Shown here: one piece after another, positions 23,650 through 36,180 of the stretch
How positions within the stretch are numbered: the stretch's first letter is position 1
How the letters are laid out: every line of letters starts with the position of its first letter
Source: Dromaius novaehollandiae
Taxonomy: Eukaryota; Chordata; Aves; Casuariiformes; Dromaiidae
Direction of reading: 5' to 3'
Assembly: GCF_036370855.1 (NCBI RefSeq)
Contig: NC_088101.1
Coordinates: 5,711,501 to 5,775,500, forward strand
Length of the DNA stretch: 64,000 bases
Translations under genes and position numbers: made by a program
Notes under the pieces: generated by a model
Database searches by the model: none
What the model was told of the DNA's origin: nothing
Seen by the model: the letters and a program-made list of their open reading frames with translations, nothing else

Positions 23650-26600
23650 AGACATTTCAGATCCTAGAGAGACTACACTTTCCTTCATGAGCTGTACTTT
23701 TTTCTGAGACACCCCACTTTTTCTGACACATCCCCCAGTCAAAACACTCCTGGGCTGTGTCCAGTCCCACTCCCCCGTGCCACCTCCATCCCTATCCCAC
23801 CCGCGTCCATGCTGGGAGCAACCAGAAGATCCTCCCTGCTCGCCCCAAGGCACCCCCGGGCTGCAGGGGGTCATCTGGCAACAGCAGAGCAACAGCCCCA
23901 TTGCTCAAAGTGGCCTTTCTGGGGGACATGCTGGGCACGGAGGGGACTGGCTGCCCCCAGCTGCCCTTTTGCAAAGCTCTCTGCCCTGAGGGCATTGAGC
24001 CCAGGCAGATGGAGCAGGCATTTATGAGAGACTCGTCTTCCCTTAAAGAAAAATACAAAAAAGAACAACAAAACTAACTGCTTGCTGGCTCACACAAGCT
24101 GAGTCCAGGAGGCCTGACACAAATGGGAGAAGGCAGCAAGCCTGAGCTCTTCCCAAGCTTGTTCAGGAGCAGAAAGGGAAGATGGTCCTTTAGGAAACCC
24201 CTTTCCTTTCATAGGCGCTTTGCAAACCCTCATTCATAAGGCTGTCTGGTGAGGGGAATTGCCTGCAAAGCCTGGGAAGCAGAAGGAAAAGCAATGCTGC
24301 ATGACAGGCACTGTCTGACCATGGGGACTCAGGGGGACAAAGCCTTTGTGTGGGACCTTTCACAGTAGGAAAGACAGGGGACAGTTTTGCACCGAAGGTT
24401 GAGGTGCAGCTGCATAGTGGCCCTTGAAGCTACCATCTCTTATCTTTCCAAAAGAAGGATGGTTGGGGGGCGGGAGGGGGAGAAGAAGAAGTGGTATTTG
24501 ATGAAAAACAATGGAGTAACTTGAAATAAGAAAGCTGCACAGCAAATTATCTTCCTTACTCTGGACACCACTTACCAAGAAAGCTAAGCAAGCAAATGAA
24601 GAGGGAATCGCTCAGAGTCTGACTCTCAATTGCCTTCAGCTCCCTTTGCACCACTGTGGAGACGTGAGGCTCCCTCCCCAAGCATAAAGGGGTTCAGACT
24701 CATCGGGGGGTGCTATGAACAGGGGCCATGTCAAAGTGAGAATAAACCCTTGTGCTCAGTCTGGGCAGCTGATGGCTAGGGCTTGACTAGTTTCCTACCA
24801 ATGGGAGTGGAAAGATACCTGCTGAGTTTGAAGGAAACCCAACTTGGCTTTTGTGGCTCATCTTCTCAGAGAAGGAAAATAATTCCTGATGGTGTTTCTG
24901 CAGTCTCTTGTAGCTGAACTGAAGAGCAGCTCGAAGGAGAAGCTCTTGATTCAGAGCCCAACCTTCTTTGTACCATCTTGTCTAATCTGCTTTACATGGG
25001 AGAAGCTACTTTGTGACGTAGCAATACTCCGAGTTCATCAGGTTATACCTCGAGACAGTTTCTCTTGTGTTCTCTTTTCTGTTCATCTTTCCCTTTCTTG
25101 AGCTGCTTTCTTTTCATGTTCTTATCAAATTTTTAGCAGACAGATGTGCACAGCAGTATGAAGAGGGCTGCCTCGCAGAAAATGAGTTCCGGAACTGCCG
25201 TTCATCTTAGTCACTATTTATTTTATTTTTATACCCTCTTATTTGATTTATGGAAGGAGAATATATAAAGCATGTTTGAACATCTTACACTTGCTTGGAG
25301 AACCCTTCCCTCAGCCAACAATGTCAATGGTGAGGACCAGGACTAGGATGTCGGAGGTGAGCCACTCAGTGGGTGAAACACGACCCATTGCCCATGCAGT
25401 GAATTAGGAGCGGGAAGTCATGCCAGCTCTTCTCGCAGTGACTGTTGCATTTTTAAGTGCTTATTGATGTTTCTCCTGTTAATGGCAGCAGGATTTTCAG
25501 GAGCACAAAGAAGAGCCTACTCTCCAGCAGGCCACTGGAGTGCTCTGTGACCTTGCCTTCTTAAGGGTCCTATTTTGCCCGCGAGCAGCTGAGGTTGCTG
25601 TTTCCTTCAGAGGGAGCTCAGCCCGGGAGTCAAGGTGCAATTCAGTTGTGAGCTGCCTCGTAAATGTGTCTGGGGAGAACTCCCATCCTGTCCCAGGCAG
25701 CCTTTGTGGCAGTGGAGGGGGAGGATACATTCCCTTTGCACAAGTGCCACGAAATGTCCCAATTCTTCACCCACCTGCGAGGCAGCTTAAAGAGGGTGCG
25801 AGGTGATGGTGGGTTATGGTATTTGGCCTGTTCAGAAGGTGTGCGAGTACTGGCGGCGGCGGCGGTGGTGCAGTCTGGCTGGTCCTTGTGGGCTTAGTGT
25901 CTGCCCTTGATCTACTGCCTTGTCTTCTGCTGCTTTTCCTGATTGCTGCCTGGGTCCTTGAGCTCTGTGCAAGAGAGAAATGGGGCAGCTTCTTGCAGTG
26001 TGTGCTGGGACACCCCAGTGCACACAGCCCATGAGTAATTTTCTTGGAATTGCAGACAACCACTGCTTCTCACTGGCTAGGTGATGCCCATGCAAGCTGT
26101 ATTTTGCTCTGTAACACTCCTTGGCCTTGTGAGGGACTCTGGGGGGCAAAAGGAAATGGCTGAGCAATTAGCTTTCTGGCAGCGCTTTTGTTGCTGCCTC
26201 CTGTCCCCCAGCAGGTTCTCTCAGGGATTTGTTGCCACAGGTGGGAAAGCAGCCTGCAGTGCCTGCTGGGGACCTGGGCCTGGGGGCTTTATTTCCCTTG
26301 GTGCTCTGGAGTGACGTGCCCAGCCATGGATGGGACATATGTGACTGCTGTGTGACGGATTGTGAGTGACGGCAGCTCATTGCTGGGCCTTCCAGCCCCA
26401 CTGCGGGTCGTGGGAGCTTTTCTGTGCCGAGAGGGAACCGGGGAATTGCTGGAGGTGAGCGTCCTTGGTGGGTGGTTTGGGGGGAGCTGGGGCAGGCTGA
26501 GTGTGTCTGTTTCCATTCCTGGTGGCGATGAAGCCTCCCGGTGCTGCAGAGGGGCTGGGAAAGTCTGCCTGTGTGCTGCTGGCACCAATAAAGTGTGCAG

Positions 26601-29600
26601 CAGGTCGTTCTCCCTTGCGCATCGCAGCCCTGCCAAGGCAGGAACGTAACAGCACGGGTGTGGGGTGGGAGAGCTGTTCATCTGTTGCCATGTGCTGCTG
26701 ACGTGGGGCGTAGCTGGGTTTGGTCTGGGATCCTTCACTCGTGGTACTGGTACGTGCCCGGAGGAGGGCGTGGATGCAGATGGTGGGGATAATTTTGCAG
26801 AGTTAGCATTTGGGTTTGATGTTTTGCAGTTGCACGTAAAGGATCATATTCAGTGAAGAAGTGCCATCGGGCCTCGCCTGGCAGCTCGTGCCTGGAGTGG
26901 CAGCAGTACAGTGCATCTGCATCACTATGAGTGCTGCTTACATCCCCCCCAGGACACTCGGAGAAACTTCCTGCTGTCCAAAATCACTGTTTGGAGGACC
27001 TTGTTTGCCTTGGTGTCGTGTACTGTTCAGGGTGCTTCCCAGTTGTGGGGGTGCCGTCCCGACCCCAGGCAGGGACAGATGCACAAATACAAGGCACACA
27101 AGGATCATTAGACGATCAAACAGCAGCTGTTGGAGAAATGGCTGCTCCAGCCAGTCTGTGTCCCTGCAGGGGTTCCCCAGTGTTATCCTCATCAAGGCAA
27201 TAAGAAGACGGGAGAGTCTCTGGCACCGCTGAGCGTCAGTCCATGGTGAGGAACCCGGGGAGGGGCAACTAATAAGTTTTTATGCAACAGGTGCATGCAC
27301 AATAAGCAGAATTACGTTATGCTCGTGAAACAGTTGTGTGACATTATAGCCACTAAAGCATGCCAAGCTAGGGGTTGTAACAGATAAGATGTGCAGGACA
27401 GTTTATACTGTTTCTCTTTCCTCCTGGGACAGTCTGGCTAGTTCCCATCGCCTAGCTCCTCAACGCTCTTCCGCATTACTCCATACACCGGTGTTTGCGT
27501 GCGTGGAGTTGTAGGGGAAGTTTTCCTGGGGTAGAACCGGCTGGTGAGGTGAGGCGGGGAGCTGGCTTACATGGAAGGGGCGGTTTGAAAGATGATGCTT
27601 CTTGGCTGACAGACCTTCCAGTAAGGAAGGCCAAGTCCAGCCGAGCAATCTCCAGGCAGCTCTGCTCTTTGGGCTCTGCCATAAAACCCTGGTCTAGTCT
27701 GCTGGAACAGCTTCTGATAACGCACGTAAGGATGAATTTCTGCACTGACAGACTCCTCAGGAAACTTCACAAGACAAACATGGGACTTCTGTAACAAAAG
27801 AAAAAAACCAACAACTCTAAACAAACCTAGCATCTTCTCTGGAAAGGAAATCATTTTTATAGTTGTGAAGTTTGAATGAAAATAACAACTGAAAACAGAG
27901 GCCCAATCCAAGCTGTATTCAGAGGTGTGATACTTATCCCCTTTTATTAACGATTCCTATTCCTTGTTCCCCTTGGAACTTCACCCAGAATGATTTAAAA
28001 TAATGGAAGGGTTTAATGGCCCAGAACATTTTAAAAGCAGAGGCGAAGATTTAGGAATTGGTTACAGAAGCAACAGGTCTCTTTCAGACAAGCAGCGAGA
28101 AATTGTCAGCATTGTAGCTCTTGAGACAATTCTGTTTTTCCTCTTTCTAATTCTGCGCTGCAGTTACACGTGTTAGCGATCACCAAAACAAGACACCCCT
28201 CAGAGAGGGACAGACAGATAGGACCTGCTGTCTGAACATGACTTCCACCTGCTGTACTTAAATGAGACTCTCAGTTTAACGCGTGCATCAAGCGTGCAAT
28301 GCGATTAGCTTCCTGTAGACTCCTTTCTCAAGGAGTTGGGCTTGTAGCAGAGGGAGGATGCCAGCAAAAGAGGAGGACCCAAACCTGTGGAAGCAAGGAT
28401 GCCTGTTGTGCCAGAAGCGGCCTCTTGCTCAGCTCCAGAGGCTCTCGCTCACCACTTGAAACGTGGCCGCGGGACCTTGTTCGACAGCGATGGGAGGCTG
28501 ATGCTGGATGACTCCTTGGTCTGTGAGCGATGAACAGCAGTGCACGATTGCAAACCTCTGCTCATGACTGAGCTCCCTCATTGCCCACAGCTGTTGAAGC
28601 CAGGCAGGGCAGACGATGCTGAATTCTCCGTGTGCATCTCTACCACGCTCCTCTACTTCATGCTTTGCCACTTCCCTAGCTATGTCCCTGGGAGCCAAAC
28701 CCCTCCCTCAGGAGCAGGGCAGCTCAGGCAGAGCGGCTTTGTGCCACTCACTGCATTTGCACCAAGGAAATGATGCTGCAGCCTTGGGTCAGGCTCGGTG
28801 CTGTTGCTCGGGGCTCAGTGCAGGAGCTCGACCTGCTGGTTCCCAGGCTGGGCCTTTTCCCTGGTTTTGCTGCTCCCCTCCCTGCCTTGGGAGAGAGTTT
28901 GTGCGGGGCCAGTCTGGGCATTAGTGCTGGTGTCTGAGCAGGGCAAAACGCTGCAGGGAAAGAAATCCCCTCTGCAAGGGAGGACGAGGGCGCCTGTGTG
29001 GCGTCGTTCAGCCCTGCTGGGAGGAGACTTGGGATGCTTTCTGCAGCAGCTGAGCACTGCTCCGGCTGGACTCAGCCTCAGGGCCCCAGAAGAACGGCCT
29101 GCCTTGGCGATGGATGCAAAACCCGTCACTGCCCTGCAGAGGGCTGCGATGTCTCCCTGGCTCCCTGTCCCCCACTGCAGAGCTTTGCCTGCTCCCAGGG
29201 GGAAGAAGGAGCCAAAATCCTCTGCTGGCTCACAGGTCTCTGGGCACCGGCAGCTGCACCCTCTGCCTGGGGCTGCTGCACTGCAGTGGGGAGTTGGGGG
29301 ACCTTCCTGCCCCATGGGAAGGGACTCAGCACAGAGCCTGCTGAGAGCCGCTCTCCAGGCAGGCAGCTCCCAAAGCGTTTCACTGGGGGACATGGTCACG
29401 GCTCAACAGGGGCTGCGTGCTAGTGATTAAACCGAGGTGCCGGCCCTTTTCTCCCCTTGCGCTGCACCGCAGCCAGGAGAGAGGGGAGCCGCTGCTCTGC
29501 TGAAGGAGGCCCTGAAAGAGCCCAGGTCTGCCCTGTCTGCTGTCACGCAGCCGGGGTGCTGTAGCTCCCCGAGCTCTGAGCGCAGCAGTGTCCTGGGCTC

Positions 29601-29787
29601 CCGCACGTGTCTGGCGGCTGGACCGTGCTGGTCTGCGCCATCTCCCTGGTGTGGAAGGGTGGCTCTGTGTCAGCCAGGGAGAGCAGCTGGGACTTGCTGC
29701 CCCCGCACACAGTTGCGGGGGCTTCAGTATCCCATCTGACTCATAAATAAAAAAGGAAGAACAATGTGTGGTTGCTTAATATTCCAG
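23650..29787. other. intergenic or intronic stretch without a firm gene
   Basis: About 6 kb of mixed-composition DNA between the ERV fossil and X copy B. Open frames are short and unremarkable. Two weak plus-strand exon-like pieces occur. One is near 25,490-25,570, after CTGTTAATGGCAG, reading QDFQEHKEEPTLQQATGVLC. The other is near 28,592-28,720, after TTGCCCACAG. They could be upstream exons of gene X, but nothing confirms it. A short CGG run is at 25,852-25,866, and an AATAAA on the plus strand lies near 29,745. Confidence 0.5.
25852..25866. repeat. (GGC)5 trinucleotide run
   Basis: Five GGC units in a row followed by GGTGG. Short, with no gene context that I can support. Confidence 0.8.
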
Positions 29788-29939
29788 GCGAGTTTGCTTG
29801 CTTTGCTGTCTGAAGAAGAGGGCAAACCATACACTCTGGCAGCTGCACACCTGGTGCTCAGTAATTTGGGTTGTGCCCTATTAAGGCTGCCCCCAGAGAT
29901 GGTCGGGACGTTCGTCCTGCCTCAACTTCCGTGCCCAGG
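29788..29939 (+). other. candidate exon of unidentified gene X (copy B)
   Basis: A T-rich acceptor ending in CAG at 29,787 opens a frame reading ASLLALLSEEEGKPYTLAAA and on to LPPEMVGTF. It is leucine- and alanine-rich like a helical repeat protein. The other two frames close quickly. The donor is weak (GGGTGCC), so the right end is uncertain. Copy A shows only its later part, at 1-88. I do not recognise the protein. This could also be a chance open frame. Confidence 0.35.
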
Positions 29940-32590
29940 GTGCCAGGGCTGGCAGATGGGCCAGGAGACCTGCAGGAGAAAAATGCCTTTCTGCTGCTGG
30001 GGGAGACAGAAACAGATGATACGCCTTTCTGCTTTGGGGCTGCAAGACTTGTCTTGTGCAACATGAATTATCACATCTGCCCACGTCACAGACTGTAAAG
30101 GGACCATTCATATCAAGTGTGCCCAAGGCATCCTTTCTCCTTTTTCCACCGACTCACTGGGAACTGGCTGCGACAGGTATCTGGCTGCTGTATCTAGTAT
30201 ATAGCAGGCAGTTCCTGGTGGAGAGCTGATGGGATTATTCAGCTGACATCTTCAGCGGGGCGGGGGGGTGGGGTGCGTTTCCCTGCGTTCCAGGCAGGCT
30301 GCTCTCATCACTGAGCCTTTGGGGCCGTTGGCTTTGCCAGGCAGGGAAGAGCCGAAGGCTGAGTGCTGCCAGCCCTGAGTGTGTTGGTGTCTGACAATAA
30401 TCAGGGTGTAGGGGAGAATTACATGGGAGTTAGGCGCGTCTGTGTTGCCCCCAGGCAGTGGGGGACAGACCTGCATTCGCCGTGTTGCCAAAGCCCTAAG
30501 TGTGGAGAGCCCGAGACCCCTGAAATGTGGTGCCCGCAGGATAAGTGCAGGAGCCGCTCGCTCCACGTTGGTTATGGTGATTTCAGAGCTGGGACTTGCT
30601 GCAGAGCTTGCGGTGCTCCTTCACTGCCCTCTGTCAGGGTTTGGTTTTAGTGATGCCCATTTCTGCTGAGTGTGAAAGGGTTGTTATGGCTTATGCTGAT
30701 TAAAACCCCCAGTGCTCTTTCCTTTCAGACAAATGCACAGCATTTCTTGTGATTTGCTTGTTCCTGGTGCATCCTTTCATGTATTTAATAATGTTAAATG
30801 TAGTACAGATTAAAGCCTGGCAGTAGGCTTCCTGTTGGGCCCGCTGATGCTCTGTGAGTCAAAGGAGCAGGGCTGCAGCTCACTGCACTTTTCCAGGTGC
30901 TTTAACAAAGTGGTGCTGGGGAGTGACATTTGTGCTGTAGCCTTGGCACCGGTGATGCATGAATCCAACTGTGTGTGCGCGTGTGTTGTGATGGGCTTTG
31001 CTTAATTCACTTTGCATTTCACCCCCCCCCCCCGTGATGGCTTTCTGGTTTGATTTGATCTACCTGCTCCTGGTGCTGTCCGGCTGCTACCTGGAGCATT
31101 TTCTGATCCTCGTAGGTTGAATCTGGGGTTACTGTTACACAGGTAGTGATCTGCTTCCATTCAATACAATGGGCAATTCCATATGTGTTTACTAATAAAA
31201 AGACACTGGATGCATGCTTATGCAGTTTTCATTTAACTTTAGTTTCTCACAAAACACCATGTATACGCAGGCTGATTTGAAGCATGACTTCCGAGCACTC
31301 TGTGTTGTCTGTGTGCCTAATGCTGCAGGTAATTAAGAGCAGTACTAACTGTTATATTGTCAGTGATCACATGCCAGACGGTTTTCCCTTCCCACCACAG
31401 CAACAGTTGGAGTTTCTGTGGGGTAAGGAGTTGGCAGCACTTTCCTCCTCTCCTGGTTGCAAGACTGTCAGACACAGGGTGTGCAGGCAAATATGGGAAG
31501 ATCCTTTGAGAGCCATTCTCAGTGGCCCCAGGGGCTGCTCCTATCCTTCCCTACCATCACCGCATTTTTCTTCTTGGTTCTTTTTTCATCAGCTTTGCAG
31601 TGGAGTCTCTGCAGAGTGACTTGAACCCCCGAAGGGTTTTTTAAGGGCTGTTCAGGATTAAACTGCCCTGCCTCCTGTTCATTTGCAGCCGTGGATTAAG
31701 TGGGGCAGCAGTGCTTCCTGAAGTGCTCTGTCGTCTCCATCTCCTTGGAAGTGGTCAGAAATCAGCAGTGACCAACTGCTGCCCACAGGGATCAATCTGT
31801 CCTGCTCTGTGCAGCGCCGGAGAGACACAGTGTGTCGCCTCGGGGCAGCCGGTGCAGGAGCGGTCCCTGATCCCCTGCAGAGCCGGCACCTGGGTTTTTA
31901 CCCACAGCTTAGAAAAGTGATGTGCTGCGAGGGTGAAGAGATGTGCTTGCCTGCTACAGGACTGCCACTGCTTCTCTTGTCCTAGTGAGCTGTACATCAC
32001 CGCCTTTGCTGTGAATGAGAAGCCGTCAGTGCCGTCTGAGCTGCCGCTTTCATCCCTGTCGTGGCGGTTGGGAGGATGGAGGGGGCAGAGAGCTGCCCAG
32101 CTCTTATCTCATGGTTCAGAAATGGTGAGATGGGGCCGTGATTTCTGTTTTATAGAGGCAGTGTTGCCCTCACTGCCCAGCATCTCTCTAGGATCCCTGG
32201 ACGGTTGCTTCTCTGGAGGGATATATTACAGATAACTGCGTGGGAAGCCCTGGCTACGGTAAGGCTGAGTGCAGGTGTGCAGAGCAGTACTGACCCGAAG
32301 GGACCTGAAGGTCAGCTCATCCGCTCCAGGTTTGGGATCGTCGGTGTTTGGGGCTCAGTGACAGTTTAACTCCACACCGCCTTAGCGGAAACTGTTGATC
32401 GCTGCCTGCTGTTGTGTGATTCCACGCTGCATATTTACCTCGGGGAGTTCAGTAGCCACGTGAGGTGTGCGCCAAGCCGAACTCTGCTGAGAGCCAGGGA
32501 GATGCTCTGTCCCTCCTCTTGTTGTGTGCGGGGTAACTTTTTCATTTCTTTGGCTGGCTGATGTTTTGTGTGATTGTGTTTTCATTGCAG

Positions 32591-32731
32591 CAGTCGCGTC
32601 AGGATATACAAGCTTTTCAACCTGGGAAGATTTCCCAAAGAGGATTATTGCAGCCTTTGGGATTCGGGCTGCCTCCTCACATGCCCTTTGTGCCCCATCT
32701 TTGTGTGCTCAAGGGAGGTCTTTTACTCTAG
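32591..32731 (+). other. candidate terminal exon of gene X (copy B)
   Basis: Copy of 2,705-2,845 with the same acceptor, the same 46-codon frame and the same TAG. Substitutions against copy A are few, as in the near-identical block around it. Confidence 0.3.
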
Positions 32732-33105
32732 AATTTATGAGTGAAGGCTTGTGGCTGACAGTATTTGCTGTCTTTGCAAGTAGCATTGCAATTGCAGAAA
32801 GGTCCCTTTTCTCCTCCCTGAGAGCTTTTGAAGAGCAAGGAGCCAGCATTGCTCTTCCTCACTTATTCCCAAAGCTCCAGGCTGAGGGGTGCGGCTTCGT
32901 TGCTCCTGGGTACGTTAGCCTTTGCTGGCCGTTCAAATCCTTGTTCTGGGGCTGCCAGTGCACTCTGGGTGCTTTCTGAAAAACACAAGCTGCAGTTGGC
33001 TGTGTGTTGGCTGCTTCTGGCAGCCTTAACAGGCATCTTGGCTCCCGGTCCTTATTACTGGACCTTGATGGAGCCCCGGCTTGCAGAGGGATTTACCTCC
33101 TCCAG

Positions 33106-33194
33106 CAGCAGCAGCAGCAGCGAGCACCAAGGCACTGGTGAAAAGGGAGGTGCCGATCATGCGCCAGCTCGCGAGGATCACTGCCGTTGCCTGG
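33106..33194 (+). other. candidate 89-bp exon of gene X (copy B)
   Basis: Equivalent of 3,220-3,308. It has the same acceptor, donor and length, with two conservative-looking amino-acid differences in the frame ending LARITAVAW. Confidence 0.35.
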
Positions 33195-33717
33195 GTAGGG
33201 CAAAACTGCCTGTGGGGTAGCTCAGCAGTTCAGTTGATCACCAGGCAAATGAGCCCAAGTTTGCCGTTTTTCTAGATTTGGAAGAATGCCCTAAGTGGCT
33301 TCGCAAATCCGTGCTATGGCAGGGGAGCTCCCAGTGTATTCGGGGTGGGGGGAAAATCTAAGTCTGCTAGCAGTAAGTGTAGAGGAAGTGGGGCTCTGAA
33401 TATGCCCTGGCCTTTCTCTTTCCAGTGTTAACTTACTAATGCAGTTAAAAACTCTGAAAACAAGAGACGGTGGAGGTGGTGTGGCCCAGAGGGAGCTCTT
33501 AGGAAGAGGGGGCAATGGATGTGTTTCATCAGAACCTTATTCCAATTTTATTCTTTATTCTAAACTACTTTATTCTAACTACTTGGAGCTGAGACACTGA
33601 TCCTCAAAGCATTTGAAAGACACGGCAGTGCCTGGCTGGGTAGAGCTGGAGTGACAGGAGGGCTGCAAAGCCTAGCTAGGCATTTGACCTAAACCAGAAT
33701 CCTTTTCCCTGCTTCAG

Positions 33718-33902
33718 GAGTCCCCGAGCAGAGATGCTGGTTGTCTGGAGTCCTCCAAGGAAAATGCAGGTGATGCTCCCCAGGAGCCGGGCTGCCATTG
33801 CAGCCTGCCAGACAGTCCTGTGGCCACGGCCCCATCTGCTCCCCCTTCCTGGGAAGCAGACCCTCGCCTGCGAGCTCCTGCAGCTGCTTTTGTTCCTCCA
33901 AG
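33718..33902 (+). other. candidate exon of gene X (copy B, open); copy A homologue has a stop
   Basis: After CCCTGCTTCAG an open frame begins ESPSRDAGCLESSKENAGDA. It continues through a Ser/Pro/Ala-rich stretch to VPPR and a donor-like AAG|GTCAGG. Copy A (about 3,687-3,885) aligns in the same frame (LESTQENAGDAPQEL), but a CGA codon has become TGA. That fits decay of copy A, or a non-coding origin for both. The composition resembles a low-complexity linker. Confidence 0.3.
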
Positions 33903-33995
33903 GTCAGGCTTGAAGAGCTGCTTCACACAGCAGGAATTTCACAAAGTTGGCAATGGCTGCAATAAGAAAATGGCTGCTTTGCAATACTCTCCATG

Positions 33996-35068
33996 GTTCC
34001 TTCTCTCTTTGTTGCTCTTCCTGTCTCTCTCCCTCTCATCTTTCTTTGCTTTTTTCCTTTCTCCCTTCCTCCTTCTCTCTTCTTTCTCTTGCCCTCTCTC
34101 ATTTCTCATGCTTTCCCTCTTTGTCTTGTCCTCTCTCCCTTTCTCCCTTTCTCTTTCCTTCTCTCGTTTCATGATCTCTCCTGTTCTTTCTTTCCCTTTC
34201 TCTCCCTTTCTTTTTTCCATCTTTGTCCCTATTTATCACCTTTTCTCTTCTTTCTCCCCCTTTCCCTTCCCTTCCCTTCCTTTCCCCTTTCCTTCCTTTT
34301 CCCTTTCCTTTCCTTCTTTCCTTTCTCTCTCTCCATTTCTCTTCCTCTTCCCCTCTCCCTCTTTATACTGCTTTCCCCTCTTTCCTTTCCCTTTTCTCCC
34401 ACCCTCCTTTTCTCTCCTTCTCTGCCCCCTTTCTGCCTCTCATCTTTTCTCTCATTCTGCCTTTTTCTCTTTTCTTTCTCCCTTCTCTCTCCTGCTCCCT
34501 CTTCCTCCTCTCTCCCTTTCCTTTTTCTTTCTCTCCTTCTCTCTCCCTCACCCTCTCTTCTCTTTTCCTCCCTCTCCTTCTCTCTTCCTTTCTCTCCCTG
34601 TCTCCCTGCCTGTCTTCCATCAGACTTCTCTCTCCTTTTCTCCCTCTTTCTCTCCCTTTTCTCTCTCCCCCACTCTTGCTCTTTCCTCTCTCTCATCTTT
34701 CTCTTTGCTCTCCTTTCTCACTGCCTCTCCTTTTCATTCTGCTTCTTTCTCCTTGTCTTCCTTCTCTCCTTTTTCTGTTTTTGCTTTTTTCTCTCCATTT
34801 CTCTCCCTCCTTTTTTCTCTACCTTGTTCTCATTCTTTCCCTCCCCTCCCTTCTCTCCTTTTCCTTCTTTCTCTCTCTTGCGCTTTCTTTCTCCTCTCTC
34901 TGTGCTTTTTGCACTCTCCTTTTTCTCTCCTTTCTCATTTTCTCCCCCTCTTTTCTTTCCCTTTCTCTCTTGCTCTTTTTCTTACTTTTCTCTTTCCCTC
35001 TCTTCCCCCCTCTCTTTTCTCCCCTTTCCCCATCTCCTTCCTCATCTCCTTCCCTGTCTCCAGCTATC
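33996..35068 (+). repeat. polypyrimidine tract, copy B (about 1.1 kb)
   Basis: Position and composition correspond to 3,985-5,215. The internal words do not line up base for base, so the two tracts have evolved by slippage much faster than the X sequence beside them. Confidence 0.95.
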
Positions 35069-35094
35069 AAACTGGTAAAATGTGGCTTGCTTTG

Positions 35095-35165
35095 CTCTTT
35101 AATTAACAGGGTTTATTCTTATAATCAAAATATATAAAATATATACATATATTTTAATTGATCTG
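35095..35165. repeat. AT-rich, partly self-complementary stretch
   Basis: Immediately after polypyrimidine tract B the sequence turns to AT words (ATATATAAAATATATACATATA). These can pair with themselves and might extrude a cruciform. Copy A has no equivalent. It marks the left edge of the part found only in copy B. Confidence 0.6.
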
Positions 35166-36180
35166 TTTTCTGTGGGAAGGTGGAAGGAAGGCAGCACCTG
35201 ACTTATCTCCAGGTTGTCCCTTCTCAGTAGTCAGTGTGACAGTTATGTGAATGTGAGTCTCAGATGATGTGAAAATTGTGAGAACTGCCCAGTGTGGCAG
35301 TTCTGTTTATGTGAATCCATGGGAAATCCTGGCTGTTTCAGGAGGCAGCTAGCACTTTTCACCAGCTCTGCCCCTGGCAGCAGGCACCCTTGGGAGCACA
35401 CAGATTACACATGGGACACTGCAGGGTGCAGAGAGCAAACAGCCCCAGGGAGAGACTGTGGTGCCTGCGGCATTTTTTTGGTTTATGTCGGACTCTTGCT
35501 CCTTGTGCCTGTTGCTGAACTGCTGCTTTGCTTCCAATGGGAGGGACCAGTTTGGGGCCCCTGACGGCCCCCACTTCAGCAGATATGGTGGGAGCAAGGG
35601 CACATGGAGCAGGTCAGTGCGAGTGTGCTGTGCCTGTGACCGCAAGGGGATACGTGGTGTAAAACATGAGCATGACTGGGCTGAGCACTGCTCAGGCCAT
35701 GCTACCGCTGATGGCTCGGGACTGGGCAGTGCTGGTGCCAGTGCTGCTCTGTCACCTGGTGGGTGCTTCCTGTCTGCCTGGGCCTGAGCCCTGGCACAAG
35801 GCATTGGGGCCCTCCTGGTGTGGCGCAGCCCAGCTCGGCGTGACAGGGCCTGGGTGCCCAAGGGTGCCAGCAACTCATCCCCTGGGCTCTTGACACCCAG
35901 CCCTTATGCACCAACAGCCCCGGGGGAACACGGGTCCCCGGGAATTTGGGCCCCACCCCGGCGCTGCCAATGTCACTGGTCATGAGGGGCCGGGGGGGGG
36001 GGGACCGGCCCACTCAGGGGGGCCTTGGGGCACCACCCTGCACCACTGAGAAACGTCACTACCAGGCAAGAGCTGCTGTGGCTGTGACCTGTCCCTGGTG
36101 TTTGTCAAACCGGTGGTGCACAGGGAAGGCTCAGAGGCAGTGCGGCAGCTGCCTGCTCGCACCAGGGCTGCCCCGGGCAG
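35166..36180. other. non-coding DNA found only in copy B
   Basis: About 1 kb with no counterpart between the tract and the minisatellite in copy A. No open frame or splice pattern stands out. A run of 12 or more G lies near 35,991-36,003. Confidence 0.5.

Larger units (their letters stand above)
29852..33995 (+). repeat. X segment, copy B
   Basis: Second copy of the segment at 1-3,985, in the same orientation. It differs by small indels, such as a longer C run near 31,022-31,033, and by about 150 extra bases near 33,425-33,580 that copy A lacks. Homology may extend left of 29,852, but the matching part of copy A lies before the window, so the true left edge cannot be seen. Confidence 0.9.

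Noticed and set aside
28429-28698. Minus-strand frame reading EVEERGRDAHGEFSIVCPAW
   Set aside because: Looked protein-like, but no family, splice sites or copy could be found to support it.
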